From MedAcidi-G1 sp000817085 (GTDB lineage Bacteria > Actinomycetota > Acidimicrobiia > Acidimicrobiales > MedAcidi-G1): a stretch of 64,000 nt of DNA. The translations under genes and the position numbers were made by a program. Shown here piece by piece: positions 38,247 through 47,629 of this stretch. The stretch covers positions 434,001-498,000 of the forward strand of contig JBJLAO010000001.1 in NCBI GenBank assembly GCA_045568635.1. The letters are read 5' to 3'. The first letter of the stretch is position 1; every line of letters begins with the position of its first letter. The notes under the pieces were generated by a model that worked only from the letters and a program-made list of their open reading frames with translations, was not told the origin of the DNA and ran no database searches.

Positions 38247-39029
38247 ATGAGTGAACTTTCTGTTGAGCTAAAAGATGTATCACTAATATTTGGTGATGGG
38301 GATCCGCGAAATGAAAACGTCATAGCGGTTGACAATACAAGTCTTGAAATACCTGCAGGTCAATTTGTAGCGATAGTAGGACCTAGCGGATGTGGCAAAA
38401 CGACAATTTTAAACATGCTCGCAGGTTTGATAAAGCCAACTCTCGGCTCGGTTAAACGAAATGGTCAAGAAGTAGAAGGTCCGAGCAGAGATATCGGTTA
38501 CATGCTCGCTCGCTCTGCGTTAAGCCCTTGGAGAACAGCAAAACAGAATGTAGAGCTTGGACTTGAAATCAGAGGAATGTCAAAACAAGAAAGATCTAAA
38601 AAATCTCTTGAACTTCTATCTCAACTCAGACTTGAAGGTTTTGCTGACTCCTACCCTTCAATGCTTTCTCAAGGAATGCAACAACGTGTAGCAATAGCGC
38701 GAACTTTAGCCATAGATCCTGACCTGTGGCTTCTTGATGAGCCATTTGGCGCTCTTGATGCTCAAACACGACTAACCGTGCAGTCGGAATTCATATCCTT
38801 ATGGGAATCGAACCCTGGAAAAACAGTCATATTCGTCACCCACGATTTGGAAGAAGCCGTCCTCCTAGCGGATCGTGTGATAGTGATGACTGCGAGACCA
38901 GGAAAAATTAAATCAGACACTATCGTTCCAATACCCAGACCAAGAATCGTAGATGAATTGAAATTTGATCCTGTATTCACAGAAACTGAACATAAAATTT
39001 GGAAGGAGTTACGTGATGAACTCGTCTAA
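38247..39029 (+). CDS. ABC transporter ATP-binding protein, SsuB/TauB/ThiZ-like
   Basis: 260 aa from ATG 38247 (AAGGGG four bases upstream); ATG 38229 is an alternative. Walker A GPSGCGKT (45-52), signature-like LSQGMQQR (140-147) and Walker B LWLLDEPFGALD (161-172). The Q-loop position reads YMLARSALSPW instead of the usual FQ, a variant I recall in some nitrate/sulfonate/taurine-family ATPases. It should energise import with the permease that follows (14-bp overlap), for a substrate bound by an NMT1-type domain. Confidence 0.88.
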   Translation: MSELSVELKDVSLIFGDGDPRNENVIAVDNTSLEIPAGQFVAIVGPSGCGKTTILNMLAGLIKPTLGSVKRNGQEVEGPSRDIGYMLARSALSPWRTAKQNVELGLEIRGMSKQERSKKSLELLSQLRLEGFADSYPSMLSQGMQQRVAIARTLAIDPDLWLLDEPFGALDAQTRLTVQSEFISLWESNPGKTVIFVTHDLEEAVLLADRVIVMTARPGKIKSDTIVPIPRPRIVDELKFDPVFTETEHKIWKELRDELV

Positions 39030-39915
39030 TAGTCCTGAAACTTCAGAAAAACCCGAAATTGATCCGGGTGAACTTCGTCGTTGGAGAATACGCCAACTAG
39101 ACATTCCAACACAGCTATTGCGCCTATTAGTTCTAGCAATAGGTTTTCTTGTGTGGGAATACGAATTGATCTTCAAAGGAGTTCCGATAACAATTTTCGG
39201 ATTTGAACCACTTCCTAAAATTAATCCCATTTTTTATGCGATACCAAGTGAAGTGTGGGGGTATTTAGCTGACTACTACCACGACTTGATGTTTTGGAAA
39301 GACCTATGGGTAACACTTCAAGAAGCAATTTGGGGCTTCGTTATTGGGGGGTCAGCCGGTTTTATAGTAGGAATCATTCTTGGGTACTTTCTGAGGGTCC
39401 AAAAAGTATTTGGGCCATTTCTTGTTTTCGCTAATGCTGTACCAAAAATTGCTTTCGCTCCTATTCTGATTCTCTGGTACGGCGTTGACATGGGTTCAAA
39501 AATCGCATTGGCAACAATAATAGTTTTTTTCATCGTCCAAATGCCTACTACCGCCTCTGTTGGTCTTGTGGATCCAGATTTGAACACGCTTGCAACGACA
39601 ATGGGAGCTACTAAATCGCAACTATTTAAGAAAGTAGTTATTCCCGGAATAATGCCTGCAGTTTTTGGAGCATTAAGGCTTGCAGCAATTTACTCAATGC
39701 TGTCTGTGGTCTTTGGCGAATTTATTGCATCAAAACGCGGCCTAGGACAACAACTATTAGTCAGCACAAATATGTTTAATATGGGAGCTGCTTTTGCCCT
39801 TATGCTGGTTTTAGCGATCGTCGCTCTTGCATTGAACGGCGTTATTGGTTTAGCAGAACGCCGTGTTCTTAAATGGCAGGAAACCCGTAGGGGTGGACAG
39901 GTAATTTCCCTCTAA
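39016..39915 (+). CDS. ABC transporter permease, SsuC/TauC/ThiX-like
   Basis: 299 aa from ATG 39016, which has GGAAGGAG upstream and overlaps the ATPase stop. About six membrane helices, with the conserved LVFANAVPKIAFAPILILWYG segment and the coupling loop LATTMGATKSQLFKKVVIPG of the SsuC/NitT family. Ends MG.AFALMLVLAIVALALNG. Together with the ATPase it forms an importer for sulfonates, taurine, nitrate-like or thiamine-precursor compounds; the exact substrate is not visible. It is convergent with the sulfatase gene, 3 bp apart, with no terminator seen between them. Confidence 0.9.
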   Translation: MNSSNSPETSEKPEIDPGELRRWRIRQLDIPTQLLRLLVLAIGFLVWEYELIFKGVPITIFGFEPLPKINPIFYAIPSEVWGYLADYYHDLMFWKDLWVTLQEAIWGFVIGGSAGFIVGIILGYFLRVQKVFGPFLVFANAVPKIAFAPILILWYGVDMGSKIALATIIVFFIVQMPTTASVGLVDPDLNTLATTMGATKSQLFKKVVIPGIMPAVFGALRLAAIYSMLSVVFGEFIASKRGLGQQLLVSTNMFNMGAAFALMLVLAIVALALNGVIGLAERRVLKWQETRRGGQVISL

Positions 39916-39918
39916 AAG

Positions 39919-41412
39919 TTAAAACCCGTTTCCGTACATCTCATGCTCAATCGATCGTAGTTCTGAAAATTTAGATCGCACTTCTTCTCTACGCGAGCGG
40001 TCGACAGCCAAATTTACTAATTCGTGGGGATCTTCTTGAAGGTCATACATCTCATGATCATGATCATCAAATGCAGCATCGCGCCCAAAGAGCATTTCCG
40101 GTTCACCATTTTGATTACCCTGGGTATCAAAACCACCACCTAGGCCGTAATAACGGCAGTATTTGTTTATTCCGTCAAAGATTCCCGAGCTCGCGTATCG
40201 GCATTGTTCAACTCCTGGATACCAAGGCCATTCTTGATTGAAAAGAACATAATCACGTATCTTCGCTGAAGAATTTTCAAAAACTGGAGAAAGAGACTCT
40301 CCTACAAAAGTTGGGTGATCAGCTGGTTCCACTCCTGCGAATTCAAGAATTGTCCTAGCCAAATCAACATGCGATGTCAACGAATCAGTTTTCGATCCTG
40401 GTTGCACTATTCCGGGTGCTGAAATGTACAAAGGTATCCGCATGGTCTCCTGATAGTTCCATGGGCCTTTAGAACGAAGATTATGAGACCCGCACTGATC
40501 CCCATGATCTGAAGTGAAAACAATAATAGTGTTTTCCCAAGCATCAATATCATCTAAAGCAGATAGAACGTGGCCCACACATTGATCATTAAGTTCATGC
40601 AATTTTGCGTAATAATCAAGTTGTCTAAGCCATATATCAGGATCATCTTTTCTCATATCGCCAGGAACGGACCGTCGAGTCAATACATCTATCCATCTTC
40701 TATGAACATCAGGCTTGGTGAAAAGGTCATCGTCAAAATTCTCTGGTAGCTCCGAGAAAATCCTTTCAACTTCATGAGGAAATCCAGGAAGATTGTTTTC
40801 TCTTCCCCAGTCTCGTTTTGAAAGCCTTTCCACAGCTTTTGCGTAATATTCTGGATCTCTCTCCCAATACCACGGCTGATCAATTGGGAACCACATAACG
40901 TCGTGTGGGTTCACGAGACCTACGCTCAGGAACCATGGATCATCATCATTACCATGACCTCGAATCCAGTCAGCGGCATCTCTTGCTATCGGCTCGTCAT
41001 ATTCTGTTCCACTTCCAGCCAGTCCCCAAAAAGACATATCGTTGCCTTCCCAATCGCTGAAACCATAAGCTTCCATGTCTGGGGTGGGTGTTGCTTCCAA
41101 GTGCCATTTGCCTTTGTAAGCCGTGTAGTAACCCTTTTCTCTTAATATTTTTCCTAAGGTCGCAGCATCTTTCGACAGTTGCGTATTGGTAGGCGCACTT
41201 GAGTTCTCTGTGACCCCATGCCCCGCCATGTACTCTCCGGTGAACAGAGTCGCTCTCGAAGGAGAACATGGAGAAGAGTGCGTGTAATGGCTAGTAAACT
41301 CAATCCCGCTATCCATGATTCTTTGTCGAGCAGGAAGCTGAAAATCTGCTGGTAACCAATCTCTCTGCCGCTCTTGATCTGAAACTATTAGTAAAATATT
41401 TGGTTCGTTCAT
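39919..41412 (-). CDS. Sulfatase (arylsulfatase family)
   Basis: 497 aa. N-terminal NILLIVSDQERQRDWL metal-binding strand, and the formylglycine motif C49-S-P-S-R-A-T-L-F-T-G, the cysteine type that must be oxidised by a formylglycine-generating enzyme or anSME. IVFTSDHGDQCGSH supplies further metal ligands. No signal peptide, so it appears cytoplasmic, unlike most sulfatases. Family members cleave sulfate esters from sugars, aryl alcohols or choline; the substrate here is unknown. Convergent with the SsuC-like gene and divergent from the TauD-like gene; sulfur metabolism would link all three. Confidence 0.9.
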   Translation of the reverse strand: MNEPNILLIVSDQERQRDWLPADFQLPARQRIMDSGIEFTSHYTHSSPCSPSRATLFTGEYMAGHGVTENSSAPTNTQLSKDAATLGKILREKGYYTAYKGKWHLEATPTPDMEAYGFSDWEGNDMSFWGLAGSGTEYDEPIARDAADWIRGHGNDDDPWFLSVGLVNPHDVMWFPIDQPWYWERDPEYYAKAVERLSKRDWGRENNLPGFPHEVERIFSELPENFDDDLFTKPDVHRRWIDVLTRRSVPGDMRKDDPDIWLRQLDYYAKLHELNDQCVGHVLSALDDIDAWENTIIVFTSDHGDQCGSHNLRSKGPWNYQETMRIPLYISAPGIVQPGSKTDSLTSHVDLARTILEFAGVEPADHPTFVGESLSPVFENSSAKIRDYVLFNQEWPWYPGVEQCRYASSGIFDGINKYCRYYGLGGGFDTQGNQNGEPEMLFGRDAAFDDHDHEMYDLQEDPHELVNLAVDRSRREEVRSKFSELRSIEHEMYGNGF

Positions 41413-41492
41413 TTTTTGAACATAGCATTTCGTTTAAGGAATAAGTTGATTCAATAACTTTTTCTACAAAAAACTGAAAGGGCGGAACCAAA

Positions 41493-42290
41493 ATGAAGAT
41501 CACTTCTACAAACAGTCTTGTTGGTGCTTATGTGGAAGACCTAGATCTATCTACCCCTGTTGGGAGTGACGATATCGACGAACTGCTTTCAGCGTGGCAT
41601 GAACGGGGTGTCTTATTTTTCAGAAATCAAAATCTCAACGATGAACAACAAGTTGCAGCTGCATCTATCTTCGGTGAACCTGTGCCATATGATTTCGCTC
41701 GCACGACTGAGGGAAGCAAGATTGTTCATAAAATCGATAATGAAGACGGGAAGCCTAAAGGTGGGTCATCAAATTGGCATACTGACGCTACATGGCTCAA
41801 AGAGCCCCCGAGAGGAAGCATGCTCCAAGCGATCAAATTACCGAGTTCTGGTGGGGACACTTTGTTTGCAAGTATGTCAGCGGCTTTTGATTGGCTTTCA
41901 CCCACAACCCAAAATTTTGTTAATGGTTTAACAGCCCTTCATCATGGGGGTTCAAAGCTTAACGCAGCGAACCGGATTGCAAAGAAAGTTCCTGAAGATG
42001 CCGTCTCACACCCCGTGGTTAGGACTCATCCCGTAACAGGCAAAAAATGCCTTTTTGTAAATAGACTTTTCACTCAAGGAATCAACGAACTTAACGCCCA
42101 AGAGAATGAAGCACTGTTACCGATGCTTTGTGACCTCACCTTGCGACCCGAATTGCAATTCAGATTCCAGTGGGAAGAGGGCGATATAGCCGTATGGGAT
42201 AACAGGAGCGTTCAGCACTATGCAACAGCTGACTATAGCGAAGCTCGAGTAATGCACAGAGTCGTTCTCGCAGGCGACCCTGTTGAGTAA
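41493..42290 (+). CDS. TauD/TfdA-family Fe(II)/2-oxoglutarate dioxygenase
   Basis: 265 aa with a GGGCGGA ribosome binding site. Iron ligands H96-x-D98 (WHTDATW) and H242 (QHYATADY); R256 (or R252) is in the position of the 2-oxoglutarate-binding arginine. The GVLFFRNQ, GGDTLFASM and WDNRSVQH motifs are classic for the TauD/TfdA group, which hydroxylates taurine, phenoxyacetates, alkyl sulfates or carboxylates and releases the leaving group. The sulfatase and SsuBC-like genes nearby are compatible with a sulfonate or sulfate ester substrate, but this is inference. The next gene starts 3 bp later. Confidence 0.9.
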   Translation: MKITSTNSLVGAYVEDLDLSTPVGSDDIDELLSAWHERGVLFFRNQNLNDEQQVAAASIFGEPVPYDFARTTEGSKIVHKIDNEDGKPKGGSSNWHTDATWLKEPPRGSMLQAIKLPSSGGDTLFASMSAAFDWLSPTTQNFVNGLTALHHGGSKLNAANRIAKKVPEDAVSHPVVRTHPVTGKKCLFVNRLFTQGINELNAQENEALLPMLCDLTLRPELQFRFQWEEGDIAVWDNRSVQHYATADYSEARVMHRVVLAGDPVE

Positions 42291-42293
42291 TCT

Positions 42294-43346
42294 ATGCTGA
42301 GTAAGCCCCCCTTCCCCATCTCGCCTGAGGAACTGAATGAAGAAGTACTTTCGGAAAGTTTGGGGAAAAAAGTTAGCTCTTTCAGCTACACCCGCATCGG
42401 CAGCGACAGAGGGATGCTTGGGGTTGTATTGCTTTTAGACATCTCCTACTCAGACGGTAGTACAGAGAACACAAATCTCGTTTGCAAATTCCCTGCCCTT
42501 AGAGAAGGCAGCATGGAAAATAATAGAAGAGGAAACAACAACGAACGTGAACTTCGCTTTTATGACGAACTAGCCCCCATAACTCCGATAAGAACTCCAG
42601 AATTTCATTCTGGTTCATATGACCCTGATACTGAGCATTTCATGCTTATCCAAGAAGCAATAGATGTTGATGAAAACGTTGACCAGATTGAAGGCATTTC
42701 AGTGGAACAAGCAATGCTCGTAATAGATGAAGCCGCCTCATTGCACGCAACATGGTGGGAAAACCCTGACCTAAACAAAATAGATTGGTTGCCGGGAGCT
42801 GAACAAAGGAAAAATAATCTTTCTATTATTGCAGGTGCTGGCTGGGAACCTCTCTGCAAAATGCTTGAAGGAGAACTAACTGAACAAGAAATATCATTCG
42901 GAACTGAAATAACCCAAAGGGTTAGGGAGATGTTAGATCTACTCTCAAGTCAACCTAAAACTCTTATCCACTCTGACTTGCGGGCAGACAATCTTCTTTT
43001 TGACCGTGAGGGGAAAAAGGTTTTCATTGTTGATTGGCAAGGCACCTCTAAAGGCCCCGCAGGATGGGATCTAGCTTATTTCATTTCACAATCTTTGAGT
43101 GTGGAAACACGCCGAGAGAACGAAACAATGCTTTTGGATCACTATGTGAGATCTCTTAAAGAAAACGGAAAGGACCTTGACCCTGTCGAAGCGCTAGCCG
43201 GTTACGCTGATGCGATGCTTTATGGTTTGGTAATAGCATGCTCACTTCCTTTGATAAGTGATGAAAGTGAAAAACGCGTTAAAGAACTCGCACGTGTTAT
43301 GACACGGAGAAGCTTTGAAGCGATGAAAGACCACAACAAATTTTGA
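42294..43346 (+). CDS. APH/ChoK-type phosphotransferase family protein (first of two)
   Basis: 350 aa. The kinase catalytic loop LIHSDLRADNLLF (H-x-D-x4-N) and VFIVDWQGTSKGPAGWDLAYF (metal-binding Asp) place it in the aminoglycoside phosphotransferase / choline-kinase-like fold. Many actinobacterial relatives are annotated as phosphotransferases of unknown substrate and occur with acyl-CoA or SDR genes. It starts 3 bp after the dioxygenase. A paralogue lies two genes downstream (44158-45132). Confidence 0.82.
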   Translation: MLSKPPFPISPEELNEEVLSESLGKKVSSFSYTRIGSDRGMLGVVLLLDISYSDGSTENTNLVCKFPALREGSMENNRRGNNNERELRFYDELAPITPIRTPEFHSGSYDPDTEHFMLIQEAIDVDENVDQIEGISVEQAMLVIDEAASLHATWWENPDLNKIDWLPGAEQRKNNLSIIAGAGWEPLCKMLEGELTEQEISFGTEITQRVREMLDLLSSQPKTLIHSDLRADNLLFDREGKKVFIVDWQGTSKGPAGWDLAYFISQSLSVETRRENETMLLDHYVRSLKENGKDLDPVEALAGYADAMLYGLVIACSLPLISDESEKRVKELARVMTRRSFEAMKDHNKF

Positions 43347-43381
43347 TTTAACTAGATAACAAACGAGAGAAAGAAATCGGT

Positions 43382-44158
43382 ATGGGGAAAAAACTAGATG
43401 GAAAAGTTGCAGCTATCACCGGCGGTACCCGCGGTATAGGACGTGCAATAGCAGAAAGATTTGTCGCCGAAGGAGCAAAAGTTGTGGTTAATAGTCGCAA
43501 TGCTGAAAAAGGGCAACGGGCACTTGATGAGATGAATGCAGGTGACAATGTTCTTTTCTACCCGGGAAGCGTGACCGAAAAAGAAGTTATAGAAGGTCTA
43601 GTTGACTTCACTGTTGAAAATTTTGGTCAACTTGACATTATGGTTTTAAACGCAGGTGGAGTAGGCGACACTGCTCCAGTAATTGAACTTTCAGATGAAG
43701 AGTGGCAATTCGAGCTCGATTTCAATCTGAATCATGTTTTTAGAGGAACTCGTAAAGCACTCTGGCACATGGTCCCGCGTAAAACAGGAAGAATAATTGC
43801 TATTTCCTCAATAGAGGGGAAAAGAGGCAAAGCTAACATCGCCGGATACACAGCCAACAAGCATGCAATAAATGGTTTCGTTAAATCAGCAGCTAAAGAA
43901 GTCGGCACAGAAGGAATAACAATCAATTCTATTTGTCCAGGGCTTGTTCATACAGACATGCTTGAGAACCAGTCCGGAGCTGCATCAGGGCTAACCCAGG
44001 TAGCCGATGTAATCGCTCTCTATACAAAAGACACGGCTATACAGAGGCCTGTAACTGTGGAAGAAATATCAGCTTTCGCTCTCCTCCTAGCCTCGGAAGA
44101 AGGTGCCGGATTCAGCGGAGGAACCATTTCACTCGACGGAGGACTCGCTAATTACTAA
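43382..44158 (+). CDS. Short-chain dehydrogenase/reductase (classical SDR)
   Basis: 258 aa. TGGTRGIG Rossmann motif, NAGG, Ser of AISSIEG and YTANK catalytic pair, then INSICPGLVHTDM and the C-terminal SGGTISLDGG. It should oxidise or reduce an alcohol/ketone with NAD(P). Its TAA overlaps the next gene's ATG by one base (TAATG), so it is translationally coupled to the second kinase-like gene. The kinase-SDR-kinase arrangement suggests that one small molecule is both phosphorylated and oxidised. Confidence 0.87.
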   Translation: MGKKLDGKVAAITGGTRGIGRAIAERFVAEGAKVVVNSRNAEKGQRALDEMNAGDNVLFYPGSVTEKEVIEGLVDFTVENFGQLDIMVLNAGGVGDTAPVIELSDEEWQFELDFNLNHVFRGTRKALWHMVPRKTGRIIAISSIEGKRGKANIAGYTANKHAINGFVKSAAKEVGTEGITINSICPGLVHTDMLENQSGAASGLTQVADVIALYTKDTAIQRPVTVEEISAFALLLASEEGAGFSGGTISLDGGLANY

Positions 44159-45132
44159 TGAATGTTACTTTTCCGACCTGTCCTGATGAGCTGAACAGAG
44201 AATGGCTTGCCAGTGCACTGGGCAGAACCGTTGAGAATTTTGAAACACATCCGATCGGTGGAGGAAAAGGCAACCTTGGCGATCTAGTTCTCGTAGCTCT
44301 TGAAAATGGGGAACAAGTAGTCGCAAAATTTGCAGCCAATAGGCAAGAAGCCCTCAATGCCGCGAAAAGATCCGGACTTTTCGAAAGAGAAATCAAGTTC
44401 TATCATGAGCTGGCACCCAAGTTAGATATCCGACTTCCGACGCTTTTCGCATCAGATTACGATCCATCTAGTGCTCATTTCATAATGCTCTTAGAGTATT
44501 TAGAACCCATACAAGACTCAGACTCCATAACCGGCATAGGGATTGAATACACCCGGGAGCTTTTTACGGAACTGTCGAAACTCCATGCTCAGGGAAGAGA
44601 TTTAGTTGATACCCCGTGGGTTCAAACAATGATCTCACAGCACAGGATCGACAATCTGACAATAATGATCGAAAAAGGTTGGCCCGTTCTTCAAGAGATA
44701 TGTGGTGAACTTGTTGACCCGCTGAAAGATATAAACCTTTTAGATAGATTCCTTGAAACCATGAGTTATCTCAACACCTTGGACCAAACCATTGTCCACG
44801 GCGACGTCAAACCAGACAATCTGATAATAAGCAATCAAGGTGTCACAATAATCGACTGGCAGGGTTTTGGAACAGGGCCAGCTGCATGGGATATTGCGTA
44901 CTGCATGTGTCAGTGCCTAACAACTGAAGAGCGCAGATTGTACGAATCTGAACTACTTGACAGTTACCCTCATGATCTTGTGGGTTACAAAGAGTCGTTG
45001 TTCTTTGGCATTGTCATAGCTTGCGCCCTCCCCCTATTGGGTAACCCTGATGAACCGAGACTGGGAAAACTGGTTCAAGTTACCGCTGAAAGAACAATTA
45101 ACGCAATGTCTGACGCTGGGACACTTAATTGA
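44158..45132 (+). CDS. APH/ChoK-type phosphotransferase family protein (second)
   Basis: 324 aa, a paralogue of the gene at 42294. Shared landmarks: P.E.LN.EWL.S.LGR N-terminus, RE.KFY.ELAP, TIVHGDVKPDNLII catalytic loop, VTIIDWQGFGTGPAAWDIAY and LLDSY.HDLVG. The kinase residues (H-x-D-x4-N, DWQ) are intact. Overlaps the ThuA-like gene as TTGA. The substrate is unknown; it is clearly more than a spacer between functional genes because of the double coupling. Confidence 0.82.
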   Translation: MNVTFPTCPDELNREWLASALGRTVENFETHPIGGGKGNLGDLVLVALENGEQVVAKFAANRQEALNAAKRSGLFEREIKFYHELAPKLDIRLPTLFASDYDPSSAHFIMLLEYLEPIQDSDSITGIGIEYTRELFTELSKLHAQGRDLVDTPWVQTMISQHRIDNLTIMIEKGWPVLQEICGELVDPLKDINLLDRFLETMSYLNTLDQTIVHGDVKPDNLIISNQGVTIIDWQGFGTGPAAWDIAYCMCQCLTTEERRLYESELLDSYPHDLVGYKESLFFGIVIACALPLLGNPDEPRLGKLVQVTAERTINAMSDAGTLN

Positions 45133-45971
45133 AGAAAAAGGTTTTAGTCATCACAGGGGGTCATCCATTTGAAAAAGACCCTTTCTTCGAAATCTTCAAT
45201 TCGTTCGAAAACGTTGACTGGTTCCACGAAAAACATCCGAAAGCTTTAAGTTCGCTTAACCCAGAAAAATGCGATGACATTGATGCAATCGTTTTCTATG
45301 ATATTCCTGGAATTGAATTAAAAAGAAATACAGACTCACCCGTTGAGGTTTCTGACCCAACTAGTGAATATAAAGAAAACTTTGAACTGCTTCTCAAAGC
45401 AGGGCAAGGTTTAGTTTTTCTCCATCACGCGATTGCTGGTTGGCCTTCGTGGGAACGCTACGCAGATGTGATTGGCGGCAGGTTTCATTACCAGCCTGGA
45501 TCGCTTCATGGAGTCAATTATCCGGATTCAGGGTACCGGTTTGATACAACTCAAGAAATTCGAGTTGTTGATCCTGATCATCCTATTTGTGAAGGAATAC
45601 CTGAGAGTTTTACAATCACTGATGAGGCTTACATCTGTCCCATTTTCGAAGATTCAATAACCCCTGTTCTTCGTTCAAATTTTGACTTCAAAGATTCTTC
45701 AAATTTTTATTCATCGTCTTTAGCGATGAAAGGAGAAATGAATTCGAATGAAATCTGGGAACACCCTAAAGGGAGTGACCTAATAGCCTGGGTTAGACAT
45801 GAAAGCCTCTCCCCTATTACATACATTCAGTTGGGTGATGGGCCCGTCGCATATGCGGATACTAATTTTCGAAAACTTCTAAGCAACTCAATTAACTGGG
45901 TTTCTTCTAAGGAAGCAAAAAACTGGGTAATGTCTGAAAGGTTAAATCAAATAACTGACCAAGCCGACTAG
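45129..45971 (+). CDS. ThuA-like (trehalose-utilisation type) domain protein
   Basis: 280 aa with a TTG start that overlaps the previous stop (TTGA). The N-terminus KKKVLVITGGHPFEKDPFFEIF and AIVFYDIPGI, then GLVFLHHAIAGWPSW, fit the ThuA class I glutamine-amidotransferase-like fold. ThuA of rhizobia takes part in conversion of trehalose to 3-keto derivatives. Role here unknown; its position at the end of the kinase-SDR-kinase set suggests a sugar or polyol substrate for that operon. Confidence 0.78.
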   Translation: MKKKVLVITGGHPFEKDPFFEIFNSFENVDWFHEKHPKALSSLNPEKCDDIDAIVFYDIPGIELKRNTDSPVEVSDPTSEYKENFELLLKAGQGLVFLHHAIAGWPSWERYADVIGGRFHYQPGSLHGVNYPDSGYRFDTTQEIRVVDPDHPICEGIPESFTITDEAYICPIFEDSITPVLRSNFDFKDSSNFYSSSLAMKGEMNSNEIWEHPKGSDLIAWVRHESLSPITYIQLGDGPVAYADTNFRKLLSNSINWVSSKEAKNWVMSERLNQITDQAD

Positions 45972-46024
45972 TTAATACTCCTTACAGTCGGGCAGAATGT
46001 TGTAATCACATTCAAGGAGATTCA

Positions 46025-46408
46025 ATGAGCGCGGAAGAAATCATAGAAATTAACCATCTGACTAATAGATATAACCAGGCAGCGGATTCAGGGAATGGAG
46101 AAGCTTTTGCTGAAACTTTCACTGAGGATGGGATTTTAGAAATGCCGGGAAGCGACCCAATTGCTGGCAGAGACGCTCTTACAGTTTCTGGTAACACCTT
46201 TCCTCAACTAATCGAAGGAGTTAGGCATTGGACAAACAATCAAGTTGTCGAGATCAATGGAGATTCAGCGACTGCCAGCTGCTATCTGCTTCTAATGAGT
46301 GCCGGATCGCCACCAAATATGATGACAACCGGACGTTATTCTGACGAACTGACAAAAACAGTTGAAGGCTGGCGATTCACCAAACGTAGCGTTAGCTTGG
46401 ACAGCTAA
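46025..46408 (+). CDS. SnoaL/NTF2-like protein
   Basis: 127 aa with an AAGGAGA ribosome binding site. NRYNQAADSGNGEAFAETFTEDGILEM is the conserved start of SnoaL-like NTF2-fold proteins, and W-x-F near the C-terminus closes the cone-shaped domain. Such proteins are small isomerases, dehydratases or hydroxylases, or merely bind ligands. It lies 53 bp after the ThuA-like gene on the same strand. Confidence 0.8.
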   Translation: MSAEEIIEINHLTNRYNQAADSGNGEAFAETFTEDGILEMPGSDPIAGRDALTVSGNTFPQLIEGVRHWTNNQVVEINGDSATASCYLLLMSAGSPPNMMTTGRYSDELTKTVEGWRFTKRSVSLDS

Positions 46409-46453
46409 CCTTAGAGAGTATCGAAATGATCATTGATAAGAAAGATTACCGCT

Positions 46454-47614
46454 GTGTCTGAACTGTCCTTAGAAGGACTTACCAAAATTTATCCAAATGG
46501 CTTTAAAGCAGTTGATGAACTAAGTATCGATATAGCTGATGGCGAATTTCTTGTTCTTGTCGGACCTTCAGGTTGTGGTAAATCAACTGCCTTGCGGATG
46601 GTTGCAGGACTGGAGGAAATTACTTCAGGAAAACTCTCGATCAATGGTGAACCAATGAATGATGTTGAACCAAAAGACCGCAATATTGCTATGGTTTTTC
46701 AGAATTATGCGCTTTACCCGCACTTAGACGTTGAAAAAAATATCGGTTTTGCACTTAAACTTTCTGGACTGTCAAAACCGGAAATCGATTCCAAAGTCTC
46801 AGAAGCCGCACAAATTCTTGAACTTGAACCTCTGCTTAAAAATAAACCTGCGCAGCTATCTGGTGGTCAAAGGCAAAGAGTTGCCATGGGTCGAGCTATC
46901 GTGCGTGACCCTTCCGTTTTTTTGATGGATGAACCTTTATCTAACTTGGATGCAAAATTACGAGTTCAAATGCGTGCAGAAATTACTCGACTTCAGCACA
47001 AACTCGAGGCAACAACCCTTTATGTCACTCACGATCAAGTGGAAGCAATGACCATGGGTGACAGAGTTGCCGTCATGAAAGACGGTGTCCTTCAACAAAT
47101 TGATAACCCTTCTTCTCTTTACGAAGAACCAAAAAATCTTTTTGTGGCAGGATTTATTGGCGCTCCCGCAATGAATCTTCGAGAGGCGAAACTTGATAGT
47201 CATAATGGAGGATGGACTTTGCAAATTGGTAGCACCAACATTCCTCTCGCAAGAGGCATTGTAGAAAACAGAAGTTCTCTTGCCGAATATGACGGAAGAA
47301 ATGTTGTAATCGGTGTCCGTCCTGAAGCAATGAATGACGCAAATGTCTCTAGCAATAAAGACCTACCTGTACTGTCAGTTGTAACTGAATTAACAGAAGC
47401 TTTAGGGTCGGATCTCCTAGTTCATTTCCCTCTAGATGCCAAAGCTGTAGATGCAGGAGATCCTGATGCTCTTAAAGATCTCGAAGAAAACCCTCTAATG
47501 ATTGCAAGAGTGGATCCGCGCAGTCAGACCAAACCCGGAGAGAAAATAGAGATATCGATAGATACTGAAAGACTTCATTTTTTTGATCCTGAAACACGTT
47601 TAGCTATCAGTTAA
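46454..47614 (+). CDS. Sugar ABC transporter ATP-binding protein, MsmX/UgpC/MalK-like
   Basis: 386 aa from GTG 46454; TTG 46433 is also in frame and neither has a strong ribosome binding site. Walker A GPSGCGKS (37-44), VFQNYALYPHLDV Q-loop, LSGGQRQR (135-142), Walker B FLMDEPLSNLDAKLR and the C-terminal TOBE/OB regulatory domain (about 240-386) mark the carbohydrate-uptake CUT1 ATPases. It is the only such ATPase in the window, so it probably serves the MalF/MalG permeases at 50737-53585, although it is on the opposite strand and separately transcribed. Confidence 0.9.
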   Translation: MSELSLEGLTKIYPNGFKAVDELSIDIADGEFLVLVGPSGCGKSTALRMVAGLEEITSGKLSINGEPMNDVEPKDRNIAMVFQNYALYPHLDVEKNIGFALKLSGLSKPEIDSKVSEAAQILELEPLLKNKPAQLSGGQRQRVAMGRAIVRDPSVFLMDEPLSNLDAKLRVQMRAEITRLQHKLEATTLYVTHDQVEAMTMGDRVAVMKDGVLQQIDNPSSLYEEPKNLFVAGFIGAPAMNLREAKLDSHNGGWTLQIGSTNIPLARGIVENRSSLAEYDGRNVVIGVRPEAMNDANVSSNKDLPVLSVVTELTEALGSDLLVHFPLDAKAVDAGDPDALKDLEENPLMIARVDPRSQTKPGEKIEISIDTERLHFFDPETRLAIS

Positions 47615-47629
47615 TAACGAAAATTTGTC

